The notes below the pieces were generated by a model. The model made no database searches. It was not told the origin of the DNA and saw only the letters and a list, made by a program, of their open reading frames with translations. A stretch of 50,149 nucleotides of DNA from Bacillus_CJ salitolerans (GTDB lineage Bacteria > Bacillota > Bacilli > Bacillales > SA4): assembly GCF_042680805.1 (NCBI RefSeq), contig NZ_JBHUEM010000040.1, forward strand, positions 1-50,149. The letters are read 5' to 3'. A program made the translations under genes and the position numbers. This document shows positions 33,373 to 42,071 of this stretch, in pieces (within the stretch, counting starts at the first letter, position 1; each line of letters begins with the position of its first letter).

Positions 33373-33478
33373 TTATTTAACAAGGTCTCTTAAGAGTTTA
33401 TTAAACTTTTGAGGGTCCTCTTTCCCTTTTGTTGTTGTAACATGTAAGTAAACATTTTTTGTTACCTCATCATCAAAA
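33373..33478 (-). pseudogene. int: Integrase C-terminal relic
   Basis: Reading the minus strand from 33478 to the TAA at 33373 gives DDEVTKNVYLHVT and QKFNKLLRDLVK, clearly the end of an integrase like the intact one (DDQITKNVYLHVT, QKFSELMRSLR), including the catalytic tyrosine. Everything upstream is gone. This is the left end of a third element placed after attR. Confidence 0.85.
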
Positions 33479-33481
33479 AAT

Positions 33482-33668
33482 CGAATACAAGGGTATGTTG
33501 AATTAATATATCGTCATTGTGGAAAAGATGAATTATCTGTTCAAGAGGTATTAGAACAACCTGAAAGAGAATTTTATCTGGATTTCAGGACATTAAAACC
33601 ATGAATGTGATAATAGGAAGAAATAACACAGGGAAATCTAGTTTATTAGATTTACTAGAGATACCATA
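33482..33668 (+). pseudogene. Fragment of an OLD/RecF-like P-loop ATPase, frameshifted
   Basis: One frame encodes YLDFRTLKP and, after a frameshift, the next encodes NVIIGRNNTGKSSLLDLLE, the typical N-terminal beta strand and Walker A of overcoming-lysogenisation-type or RecF-like ATPases. A stop follows at once. The preceding codons (GYVELIYRHCGKDELSVQEV) belong to something I do not recognise. Confidence 0.65.
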
Positions 33669-34128
33669 AACAATTTACATTCAGACAACCTACGCGGGCA
33701 GTGGTTAAAATAAGAAGGGAACATATATAAAATGAAAATCCATTCCTCTTCCCACAGGTATCAAGGGGATAGTTATGTCACTTTTAGAAAAGCCCAAGAA
33801 TGAGGTTGGTAACATACTGGACTTTTTCAATAGGATTGAAAAAGATGTTCATAATTATAAAGGTAATTTCACGAAGTATTGAAGTGTATTCATATCACAA
33901 CTACAATACCGGTCAAAAGGATGGATACAACAATTTGATGTCAAAACTTTAATTAGTGTTTTGATTTTAATATATTCTAATAACAAGCCGTGGTTCCCCT
34001 ATCATGTCACAACTATAATTCCTTAAAACATGTAGATTGAAGCAAAAGAATACAGCTTGAACATGTCACATATATAAATATCATATTTATTAATACATAA
34101 GAACTATATACTATTGAGAAATGGAACA
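33669..34128. other. Decayed region of the third element
   Basis: No supported gene. A 35-residue frame at 33775-33882 (MSLLEKPKNEVGNILDFF...) lacks a convincing ribosome binding site or family and may be a relic. The rest is AT-rich with stops in all frames. Confidence 0.45.
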
Positions 34129-34162
34129 ATAAAAAAAATCCGCTCATTTGAGTGGACCATAA
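34129..34162 (-). terminator. Terminator of the lipoprotein gene
   Basis: On the minus strand TCCACTCA and TGAGCGGA pair, with one G-T pair and a 2-base loop, and are followed by a run of eight T. Confidence 0.75.
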
Positions 34163-34171
34163 TTCACTAAT

Positions 34172-34807
34172 TTATTTTGTATAATCTTTTTCGTATATTA
34201 TTTCGTTTTTATCTGACACCCCGATAATGGTCTCAAGCTTAGCACCATTACCGATATTTACTTCAGTAAATGTTTTTTTATCATCATTTAATACAATTAC
34301 ATTAGTTCGGCCATCTGAATATAAGAAACAAATCTTTTCAATATCGCTATCATTAATAAATCCTGAAACGATATGTAAATCTCGCTCTACTGCTCCTTCT
34401 AAACCACCACTATAATTAATTATACTTAACGGTAAATCCTTTTGTCTTTGAGCTGTATCAATGTCGCTATATTCATATTCGTTCTCACTTTTTTTATAAG
34501 CAGTCATGAACCCATGATATACATTTTGTTCTTTGTTATAAATGAAAGAAACAACCTTTAAGTTATCAACGGTATTCACTTCTTCTAATTTTAAATCTTC
34601 GATTTTACTATCTTTATTAACTAAATCTAGAGATTTTACTAACAAATCTTCAAGAGATTGATTGATTAGCTCCTTGTTCTCAATTGTAAAGGAATTACCT
34701 TTACCACTTACAAATAGTGAATTACCATTTGAACAAGCTGATAGGGAGAGTAAGAAAACGATTATTAAAACTATCTCCGCTGTGTTTTTATTGAAAATAT
34801 TCATCAT
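34172..34807 (-). CDS. Predicted lipoprotein of unknown function
   Basis: A 211-residue exported lipoprotein. A basic N terminus is followed by the hydrophobic signal IVLIIVFLLSLS and the lipobox LSAC, with Cys about residue 25. The mature part is acidic and mixed alpha/beta, with no family I recognise. ATG 34807 follows GAGGTGAT; a GTG two codons earlier lies inside that site. It lies immediately after the truncated subtilase gene on the same strand. Confidence 0.75.
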   Translation of the reverse strand: MMNIFNKNTAEIVLIIVFLLSLSACSNGNSLFVSGKGNSFTIENKELINQSLEDLLVKSLDLVNKDSKIEDLKLEEVNTVDNLKVVSFIYNKEQNVYHGFMTAYKKSENEYEYSDIDTAQRQKDLPLSIINYSGGLEGAVERDLHIVSGFINDSDIEKICFLYSDGRTNVIVLNDDKKTFTEVNIGNGAKLETIIGVSDKNEIIYEKDYTK

Positions 34808-34809
34808 TA

Positions 34810-35190
34810 TCACCTCGTTTTAGTAGAACTGCATAGTTTTAAGCTATCTTTATAATTAACGAGTCTTATATTTTTGTTTTGGGTACCCCATCTTCCCTTG
34901 TATTTAGTTGCTCCTTCTTTTATCAACTTTTCAATTAATTCAGGATTAATATCAGACCATTCATTTTGAATCAATACCGCGAGTGAAGTAATAAACGGTG
35001 CTGCAACTGAAGTTCCATGAAATTTATTAATATTAGAACCATCTAGTGAGTAAATATTCTCCCCTGGAGCCCATATGTCTACAAATTCGTTTGTTGTACT
35101 CTCAGTCAGAATATTATTTGTTGAATCGATTGCTCCAACAGATAATACACCAGGTGGATTTAACTTCGTTGAAAAATTGTTTAATCTCAT
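34810..35190 (-). pseudogene. C-terminal fragment of a subtilisin-like (S8) protease
   Basis: The 126 residues contain PGVLSVGAIDS and IWAPGENIYSLDG and then the catalytic serine block FHGTSVAAPFITSLAVLIQ. The Asp and His of the triad, which belong to the missing N-terminal half, are absent, as are signal and propeptide, so it cannot be active. The break at about 35180 joins directly to the end of a broken XRE gene, which points to an internal deletion. Confidence 0.85.
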
Positions 35191-35424
35191 CCCTGAAGTT
35201 ATCTAACGAATTCGCTTGTTCCTCTATCTGATTGAAAGTGATTCCTAGCCTTTTACATAGTAAATCGAGAATTTCTCTACTGGGTATATTAGGGCCAAGA
35301 GTTCCGTTCTCTAATTTACTAAGATAAGAAACAGAACAAATACTTCTGATAATGCAGATTGAGTCATTTTATTTTGCATCCGGTGAAGTTTTAATCTAGA
35401 ACCGATATCAGCTAATGTTGTCAT
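35191..35424 (-). pseudogene. XRE-family regulator, frameshifted
   Basis: From ATG 35424 the frame reads LADIGSRLKLHRMQNKMTQS, a clear XRE helix-turn-helix start. It then shifts frame near 35340, and the next frame continues SYLSKLENGTLGPNIPSREI and LCKRLGITFNQIEEQ, the PlcR/Rgg-like pattern. The end runs into the truncated subtilase. The base region 35426-35567 is probably its promoter; nothing else is visible there. Confidence 0.75.
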
Positions 35425-35567
35425 CTTCCAAATACCCACTTGAATATTTTACCATCAAGAAAAATAAATAGGTATTATTTTTGTATTGAGAAAATCTATA
35501 TAAGTATCTGATTTAAAAAGGGTATTTTGATAAAAATTTCTCAACTAAATTTCAATTAATATAAAGA

Positions 35568-35597
35568 AAACCCTCAAATGTATGAAGGTTTTCTGGA
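35568..35597 (-). terminator. Terminator of the 35602 gene
   Basis: On the minus strand AGAAAACC and GGTTTTCT pair around TTCATACATTTGAG, itself partly paired, and are followed by TTTAT. Confidence 0.6.
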
Positions 35598-35601
35598 AAT
35601 T

Positions 35602-36036
35602 TTATGAGAAAAATATATTTCGTTCATATCTGAACCATTTATAAACCTTATCCTTTGCTTCTTTATTTTTAAGGTAGGATAATATTATATCCAATAATAC
35701 ATCAGTAGGATTCTTGAATTTTTCAAGAACGGAAAACGATTTAGGAGAAAAATCTTCAATAATTCGAACTTGGTAATAAACTTGGAACTTATCAAGAATG
35801 TCTTGCGTAAATAATCTACTGGTTACCTGAATCTTATGATACAGGAGTTCCATGTGGATTCCTTTGCTTTCATCAGATTCTGTTGAATACAAGTTAATTG
35901 CCACATTATATTTTTTGTATTGAAGCATAATTTTTGATATTTCATGCATCACGAACTCATTCTCAATAAACCCTTGTTCACGATATACTATGCAAACGTG
36001 TTCGTCGAGCTTTCCAGCACCATTAATACTGGACAT
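35602..36036 (-). pseudogene. Unknown protein, probably 5'-truncated or frameshifted
   Basis: A 144-residue frame starting MSSINGAGKLDEHVCIVYREQ has no ribosome binding site. Just upstream, another frame reads ILFGYDNSSENVYFKKELETL, apparently natural protein sequence that then stops, so a single gene has probably been split near 36010-36040. I do not recognise the family. It ends YKWFRYERNIFFS. Part of the eroded third element. Confidence 0.5.
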
Positions 36037-36190
36037 TTAAGAGTTTCTAACTCTTTCTTAAAATAAACATTTTCACTTGAATTGTCATAGCCGAATAGAA
36101 TGTTATCTTCTGGCTTGATATGAGCCAACTCTACAACTCTCTAATCTTAACTGGGATGGTTAATTGATTTTTACTTGCTGGTGCTCAAAA

Positions 36191-36331
36191 TTAGTGAAAA
36201 TCTTTATGTAACCAAACAACTCGATTTCCTTCATCTACTCTAAAATGAATAAGATCCCCCTCGTTAATCTTTAAGAATTCTTTAACATCCACTGGGAGCC
36301 AAATCTGACCTTTACTTGATACTTTAGCCAC
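36191..36331 (-). CDS. AbrB/MazE-type DNA-binding protein, 46 residues
   Basis: A small swapped-hairpin (SpoVT-AbrB) domain: VAKVSSKGQIWLPVDVKEFL followed by INEGDLIHFRVDEGNRVVWL. Such proteins are antitoxins or transition-state regulators. I see no adjacent toxin gene. GTG 36331 with AAGGGTGA is my chosen start. A longer frame to 36397 merges with what looks like an integrase relic. Confidence 0.75.
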   Translation of the reverse strand: MAKVSSKGQIWLPVDVKEFLKINEGDLIHFRVDEGNRVVWLHKDFH

Positions 36332-36344
36332 AATAATCACCCTT

Positions 36345-36408
36345 CCCTTCCCTTCCCTTACTAACGTGAAGATACACATTTCTTGTTCCAAGCTCATCCA
36401 TATCTTAT
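36345..36408 (-). pseudogene. Possible further integrase tail relic
   Basis: The minus strand reads MDELGTRNVYLHVSK, sharing NVYLHV and flanking residues with the catalytic Tyr segment of the integrase at 15019 (TKNVYLHVTK), with the preceding residues shortened. It is short and could be chance, but it lies where the third element would meet a fourth boundary. Confidence 0.4.
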
Positions 36409-36899
36409 TCTAACCATGTGTATCCCCATATCACTATGAGTTCCACCTTTAACACCATGATTGATGTCAATAATGATTAAGACTTAATTTTTGCAAAAAG
36501 GTAGACTATTCAATATTAATTAAGACAATAGAAAACAGAATGAAACGGTTATTATAATATGAAGAGCTTACTCCAAATTCACTTACGTCATCCCCATACC
36601 TTATTACTTGCGGTATCATAAATTGATTGATACTTCCTCCTGTGCGTGCATGTGACCTAATAAAAGGTCATCATGCCGTCTTTCATCAGTTGGCTTCTTA
36701 AATCTTTGAACCATTCAATTCTTTAATTTGGTAAAAAAAACAAGAAATGAGTTGAAATTTGTCGGATAAAACTTTATAGTGGGTCTTGTGTCATGCGTAA
36801 TATAGCCTAATTCGTTATTACTTTTGATGCAGAGCTAATTCATTTTCACTATCAATTAAATATTTTATTTATATCATCATAAGAGAGGGGTTTGTTTAA
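36409..36899. other. Non-coding stretch before the chemoreceptor gene
   Basis: About 490 bases without a credible gene. AAAGGTCATCATGCCGTCTT (36663-36682) faintly resembles the att core in inverse orientation but is too short to use. AGAGAGGGG (36881-36889) is the ribosome binding site of the next gene. Confidence 0.5.
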
Positions 36900-38636
36900 A
36901 TGGTTAAATCTTTGAAAGTCAAACTTATAACACTATGTTTACTGTTGTTAGCGATTCCAGCTTTGTTAATTGGGATAATTGGATATCAATCTAGTAAATC
37001 TAGTTTAGATGATTTAGGAAATACAAATTTAAAAAACAATGTAAAGATGTCACTTAAGTTAATAGAATCACTAAATACAGAGGTTGAAAAAGGAACTCTG
37101 TCTTTAGATGAGGCGCAAGAAAGAGCAAAAACACTAATATTAGGTGAAAAAAACAATGATGGCTCTAGAACAATAGATAAAAATGTTGATTTAGGTGAAA
37201 GCGGTTACTTATTTGCTGTTAATGAAAATGGACAAACAATGTTACATCCTCAAAAGGAAGGGGAGAACTTCTGGGAAGCGAAGGACCCTAACGGAGTTTT
37301 GTTTATACAAGAAATTGTGAAGCAAGGACAAAATGGTGGAGGGTTTTCTTATTACGAGTGGCCCTTACCATCAAATGAGGATGTAATGGCACCTAAGGTC
37401 AGTTATTCTGAATTAGATCCACACTGGGGATGGGTGATATCCGCTGGGACTTATATGATGGACTTTAATAAAGGTGCAAAAAGCATCTTGAACATTTTAA
37501 TGATTACTTTGGGTGTTTCTTTATTAGTAGGAGCTATAGTTATTTGGTTATTCACAAATTACATAACAAAACCAATAATAGCGGTTTCTGAAAAAATGAC
37601 AAAAGTTGCTGAGGGCGATTTATCGATTAAAGTCATGGATTCGAAAAGCAAAGATGAGGTAGGCACTCTTGTTAGGAGCTTTAACAAAATGATTTTGAAC
37701 CTTAAAGAAATCATTGTTAAGGTTATTGATACCTCTGAACATGTAGCCGCATCTAGTGAACAGTTGAGTGCCAATGCAATTGAAACGGCAAAAGCATCAG
37801 AACAAATTGCCTCCTCTATACAAGCAGTTTCATCGGGTGCTGAAGAACAGTCGAAGAGAGTAGAGAGCTCTACAGAACTAGTCACAAAGATCTCAAAAGA
37901 TGTTAATGTGATCTCAGAACGTGCAGAAAAAGTTGATGAAACTACTACACACACTTCTGAGCAAGCAAAAAAAGGTGAAGAAATTGTTAAAAATGCAATT
38001 GAACAAATGAGTATTATTACTTCAAATACTGAGGAAACAACGGAAGTCATTAAACTATTAAATGAAAAATCCTCTGAAATCGAAAAAATTGTTTCACTCA
38101 TAACTGATATAGCTGACCAGACTAATTTACTTGCTTTAAATGCAGCTATTGAAGCAGCTAGAGCAGGAGAGCATGGTAAAGGATTTGCAGTTGTTGCTGA
38201 TGAGGTACGAAGGCTTGCTGAACAGTCTGGTGAATCAACACATCAAATTTATGCACTTATTCAAGATATACAAACAAATACACAAAAGGCTGTAGACTCT
38301 ATGTCAAATGGAGAAGTCATTGTACATAAAGGTGTGGAATTAGTCGGAGAAGCAGGAAAATCATTCAAAGGGATTTCAGCTGCAATTGAAGAGATATCTG
38401 ATCGTATGAAAGATGTTTCAATTTCGATTGAACAAATAAATAAAGGTACTGATTCCTTAGTAGATTCAATGAAAAGCACGAATAGTATTACAAACCAGAC
38501 AACTAGTTATGCCCAAGAAGTAGCAGCTGCAGCAGAAGAACAAACAGCTTCTATGGAGGAAATTAACTATGCCACGAAGACTCAAGCCGAAATGGCACAG
38601 GAGTTACAGGAAATTGCTAAACGCTTTAAAATATAA
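36900..38636 (+). CDS. Methyl-accepting chemotaxis protein (sCache receptor)
   Basis: A 578-residue transmembrane chemoreceptor. TM1 is at about 8-28. The extracellular single-Cache-2-like domain (about 30-190) contains GYLFAVNENGQTMLHPQ and the HWGWVISAGTYMMDF end typical of that fold. TM2 is at about 198-220, then HAMP (NYITKPIIAVSEKMTKVAEGDLS), then the methyl-accepting helical bundle with the kinase-contact tip DIADQTNLLALNAAIEAARA. It signals to CheA/CheW; the ligand is unknown, though small organic acids are common for this sensor type. It stands alone. Confidence 0.93.
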   Translation: MVKSLKVKLITLCLLLLAIPALLIGIIGYQSSKSSLDDLGNTNLKNNVKMSLKLIESLNTEVEKGTLSLDEAQERAKTLILGEKNNDGSRTIDKNVDLGESGYLFAVNENGQTMLHPQKEGENFWEAKDPNGVLFIQEIVKQGQNGGGFSYYEWPLPSNEDVMAPKVSYSELDPHWGWVISAGTYMMDFNKGAKSILNILMITLGVSLLVGAIVIWLFTNYITKPIIAVSEKMTKVAEGDLSIKVMDSKSKDEVGTLVRSFNKMILNLKEIIVKVIDTSEHVAASSEQLSANAIETAKASEQIASSIQAVSSGAEEQSKRVESSTELVTKISKDVNVISERAEKVDETTTHTSEQAKKGEEIVKNAIEQMSIITSNTEETTEVIKLLNEKSSEIEKIVSLITDIADQTNLLALNAAIEAARAGEHGKGFAVVADEVRRLAEQSGESTHQIYALIQDIQTNTQKAVDSMSNGEVIVHKGVELVGEAGKSFKGISAAIEEISDRMKDVSISIEQINKGTDSLVDSMKSTNSITNQTTSYAQEVAAAAEEQTASMEEINYATKTQAEMAQELQEIAKRFKI

Positions 38637-38784
38637 TGTAAACTCTGAGTGATTTTCAGTTTCTTATAAATGTTCAGGTGAGAAAATGAGATACTGAATT
38701 TTTCACACAATGGTTTATAACTTTTTTACGTCAAAAGTTTGTTCCAATTCTTAGAGAATTAAGCTATAAAATGTTTTATTAGTA

Positions 38785-38830
38785 AAAGTTTTGTATAAAT
38801 GGAGATGATCATTTATACAAAACTTTTTTT
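38785..38830. terminator. Bidirectional terminator, chemoreceptor / TetR gene
   Basis: A perfect 17-bp stem (AAAGTTTTGTATAAATG, 38785-38801, with 38810-38826) and an 8-base loop are followed by T4. It separates two convergent genes. Confidence 0.9.
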
Positions 38831-38869
38831 GAATAGATGGTCCTACTATTTGCTAATGGCCTTTATCAA

Positions 38870-39496
38870 CTACTCTAAAGAGTTATCCTCATTAAAATTG
38901 ATCTTATGGCCAAGTGCATTCATTGGCCCTTTTGTTATGATATTGGCTAGATGTTCAGCCATATAGTCAGGAGAGTAATGATCGTCTGCATAGAGCCACC
39001 ACTTCAAGACTCCGATATATGCTGAGCTAATAAAATGTAGGATAAAATCTGCTGGTAATGCTAATTTACTAAAATCCCCTACTATGGTCGAGAAGCTTCC
39101 CTTAAATTTTTCAAATAAAAACTTTTCTACTTTACCAGTAAAATCTGGTATGCCGTTTGGTCCCAACATGACTCGGTAAAACTCACGATTTTCATTAATA
39201 TTAGTAAACACTCTGTTTAAAGTTATTTTGAACCTTTTTACATTGACCTCACCATTTTTGAGGTGGAAGGATATATTCATCACATCCATTAACTCTTTTA
39301 AATAAGTGTTGCTGATTTGGTCTAGTAAATCATATTTATCTTGGTAATGTAAATAAAACGTAGCCCTGTTAATAAAGGCTTCATCAGCGATATCTTGTAT
39401 CGTAATGGCGTCAAAACCCTTCTTATCAATAAGTTTTAGCAACGCTTCTTTTATTAATTTTTGAGTTCGTACCACTCGTAAATCCGTCTTTTTCAC
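38870..39496 (-). CDS. TetR/AcrR-family transcriptional regulator
   Basis: A 208-residue regulator. The N-terminal helix-turn-helix is DAITIQDIADEAFINRATFYLHYQDKYDLL (about 29-58). The C-terminal ligand domain is of the TetR_C group seen with YhgE/permease genes. A GTG start is used with GGGGA some 14 bases upstream. It is divergent from the permease gene and probably represses it. Confidence 0.88.
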   Translation of the reverse strand: MKKTDLRVVRTQKLIKEALLKLIDKKGFDAITIQDIADEAFINRATFYLHYQDKYDLLDQISNTYLKELMDVMNISFHLKNGEVNVKRFKITLNRVFTNINENREFYRVMLGPNGIPDFTGKVEKFLFEKFKGSFSTIVGDFSKLALPADFILHFISSAYIGVLKWWLYADDHYSPDYMAEHLANIITKGPMNALGHKINFNEDNSLE

Positions 39497-39672
39497 CTAA
39501 TCATCACTTCCCCTAATTTTGTAAAATACACAACAATTTATTTGGCCTTGTCGCTTATGAAACGAAACCACTTATATTGCTCATTGAATGTCAGTAAGGA
39601 TTTTCTATAATTGAATTATATACAACATGATGTAAATTAATCAACAAAGTGTCAATTAAAGGAGGGCATGTG

Positions 39673-40863
39673 ATGAGCGGGATTATTAAAAACAAACTAC
39701 TTTGGATGGGTGCAGGGATTATCATTCTTTTTACTAGTATTTTTACCTTCGCTTTTATGGGTTCAACTGTTAATCCAACCCCTAAAGAATTACCTGTAGC
39801 AATTGTGATGGAAGATGAAGGGGTCACATTGCCAAATGGTGAACAAATCAATTTCAGTAATTTCTTTGTTGAAGAAATACAAAAGAGAGATTCATCGTCT
39901 GTCAACTGGAGACTCTTTCATAATAAAGAAGAAGCAATCCAGGTAATGAATGAGAAAAAACTATATGCAACTATTGTTTTGCAAGAGAAATTATCCGAGC
40001 AAATTTTTTCATTACTAACAGGAAGCTCCGTTCAACCAACGACAACCATCATACTGAATGAAGGTATGAACCAAGCGGGTGTAAATGTTGCCGCGCAGAT
40101 AGCGAGCGGCGTTTTATCTAATTTTAATTTACAACTACAAGAGAAGTTGCTAGCTCAACTAGAAGGATTAAATGTACCTTTAACGGCTGAATTAGTAAGA
40201 TCCCTATCGAGTCCCTTTACAATCGAAACTGAAAAAATAAATACGGTAGCAGTCAACAATGCAAATGGAAATACGCCAGCATTATTTACTCAGCTTCTTT
40301 GGATCTCAACTTTTATCAGCTCTATGATTCTGTTTACTCTATTAAAAAAATCTACTGAAGGTAAATGGACATTCAATAGTTTGGTAAGCCAAATGTTGAT
40401 TGGAATACTTTATGTAACCATAATCTCTAGTATCACTTTGCTTCTTGCTGTTCATGTTTTAGAAGTTAATGTACCAAGTCAAGGCCAATTGTTTTTTACA
40501 TTGCTATATATAGGACTTTGCTTTTTCTTTTTGCAAAATGCCTTTCTCAACTGGATTGGTTATGCGGCTGCGACGTTATTTATCCTTCTATTGTTTTTTT
40601 CAATGCCAATCTTGACTATTGCGCCAGAAATGCTGCCTAATGTAACAAATGACTTTCTTTATTCGTGGGTTCCATTTCGATTTAGCCTAGAAACGCTAAG
40701 GGATGTTCTATTCTTTAAGAAAGGTATTTATGAAGAGGGAATAGGTACCATTGGTTGGATAGGACTTGTTTCGTTAACTTTGATGGCTTTATCAATATTC
40801 AAGCCAAAAAGTAAGCAAAAAGATACTATAAACGAAGATAAACAATCAGTACCAAACCATTGA
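39673..40863 (+). CDS. ABC-2-type / YhgE-Pip-like permease
   Basis: A 396-residue membrane protein. One N-terminal helix (about 9-30) is followed by a large extracytoplasmic domain (about 35-205; ELPVAIVMEDEGVTLPNGEQ is typical) and then about five or six C-terminal helices, the YhgE/Pip or ABC-2 half-transporter layout. No ATPase gene is next to it. Divergent from a TetR regulator, a common arrangement for inducible efflux. ATG 39673 with AAAGGAGGG upstream; GTG 39649 is less likely. Confidence 0.85.
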   Translation: MSGIIKNKLLWMGAGIIILFTSIFTFAFMGSTVNPTPKELPVAIVMEDEGVTLPNGEQINFSNFFVEEIQKRDSSSVNWRLFHNKEEAIQVMNEKKLYATIVLQEKLSEQIFSLLTGSSVQPTTTIILNEGMNQAGVNVAAQIASGVLSNFNLQLQEKLLAQLEGLNVPLTAELVRSLSSPFTIETEKINTVAVNNANGNTPALFTQLLWISTFISSMILFTLLKKSTEGKWTFNSLVSQMLIGILYVTIISSITLLLAVHVLEVNVPSQGQLFFTLLYIGLCFFFLQNAFLNWIGYAAATLFILLLFFSMPILTIAPEMLPNVTNDFLYSWVPFRFSLETLRDVLFFKKGIYEEGIGTIGWIGLVSLTLMALSIFKPKSKQKDTINEDKQSVPNH

Positions 40864-40883
40864 TACATGTACCATGCAAAAGC

Positions 40884-40925
40884 AAAGACATCTCAAAATG
40901 TTTTGAATGAGATGTCTTTTTGTTT
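40884..40925 (+). terminator. Terminator of the permease gene
   Basis: AAAGACATCTCA (40884-40895) and TGAGATGTCTTT (40908-40919) pair perfectly and are followed by TTGTTTT. Confidence 0.9.
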
Positions 40926-40995
40926 TAGAGGATTTAGAAAAAGCAGAGTAGAACTTTAAGACTGTAATCATGTTTTTAATAAGAGAAGGCAGGTA

Positions 40996-41814
40996 ATGAT
41001 GATGGATCTTCCGATTTTAACGGTTGAATTAGCAAACAGAATGGAGCGAATTGATTTTGAGGTTTTAAGAGATCGAATGCAAGCGGTTCAATTAAGAAAA
41101 GGTAATCCAAATAATGTTGAGATTAAGAGCTTTGGAAAATGTATGGCCCTGTCCGCTGATGATATGCCGAGAGAATTTAATAAGGTGTGGTTTTTTTCCG
41201 AAGATGATATTTCTCGATTAGATGATATGGTTGCCTATTACAAAGAGCGAAATCTTCCATTTTCCATTGATATAACGCCAGTTACTTTAACGGGGAGACT
41301 AGCAAAAGAGCTAAACAAAAAGGGATTTTATCAACATGGCTTTCATTCAACTCTCTTCGGAGCACCATCTATTGATAATCACAATACTATGAAGCCAATT
41401 CGTATTTTAAAGGCAGGAAAGGAAGAAATGAGTCTATTTAGTTCATTATTTTCTCAATCATTAGAAATTCCGTTCGATATTCCGGAGAACAACGAAAGCT
41501 TCAGTATACTTCATAATAATCCAGAGTGGTCTTTTTATATAGGCTATGTAAATGAAATACCTGCTGGTTTCTCTATGCTTTATATAGGGGCAAATGGTAT
41601 AGCTTGTTTAGGAATGGCAGGCACTTTACCAGCTTTCAGGGGACATGGCTTACAGTTAGCGATGTTAAAGAGGCGTTTAATGGATGCAAAGGAGAGATTA
41701 AGTCACATAATTGTGGCGCAATGTGAATTCGGGACTCCATCATTCCGAAACTTACAAAGGGTTGGCTTAAAAGTTGCGTATACTAAATCAGTTTGGTATT
41801 CTCCTCTACCTTAA
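40996..41814 (+). CDS. GNAT-family N-acetyltransferase
   Basis: A 272-residue protein with an N-terminal region of unknown role (about 1-130) and a C-terminal GNAT domain (about 130-265). Its acetyl-CoA motif is degenerate but visible as LGMAGTLPAFRGHGLQLAMLKRRL, followed by AQCEFGTPSFRNLQRVGL. Three ATG codons occur in a row at the start. The substrate is unknown. A monocistronic unit; the 257 bases after it show no gene. Confidence 0.85.
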   Translation: MMMDLPILTVELANRMERIDFEVLRDRMQAVQLRKGNPNNVEIKSFGKCMALSADDMPREFNKVWFFSEDDISRLDDMVAYYKERNLPFSIDITPVTLTGRLAKELNKKGFYQHGFHSTLFGAPSIDNHNTMKPIRILKAGKEEMSLFSSLFSQSLEIPFDIPENNESFSILHNNPEWSFYIGYVNEIPAGFSMLYIGANGIACLGMAGTLPAFRGHGLQLAMLKRRLMDAKERLSHIIVAQCEFGTPSFRNLQRVGLKVAYTKSVWYSPLP

Positions 41815-42071
41815 TAAAAGTAATATTTTGTGATTATTTCCATAAAAAGAAAAAAATTTCCCAATAAAAAGGATATATCAATTTTTATTAGAATTGTATA
41901 ATAGATAAGTATATATGTATTTTAAATTGATAGAAAATTTTGTATTTTTAGGAATGCTTTCAGCTAAATGAAAATTCAAATGCTATTTTTCGCATGGTAG
42001 GGGATGTGGGTATAGCTTACATTTCTGCTGTTAGTGCCTACCTGAAAATAGAGAAAAGAGGGGGATCAGTA

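Noticed and set aside
36655..36690. Another copy of the attachment core (CATCATGCCG)
   Set aside because: Only about ten bases match and in inverse orientation; the flanks are unrelated.
14943..36900. Prophage or conjugative element
   Set aside because: No capsid, tail, terminase, relaxase or conjugation genes were recognised, and the HerA-like ATPase lacks neighbouring type IV components.
39540..39670. TetR operator in the divergent region
   Set aside because: I could not find a convincing palindrome; regulation is inferred only from gene arrangement.
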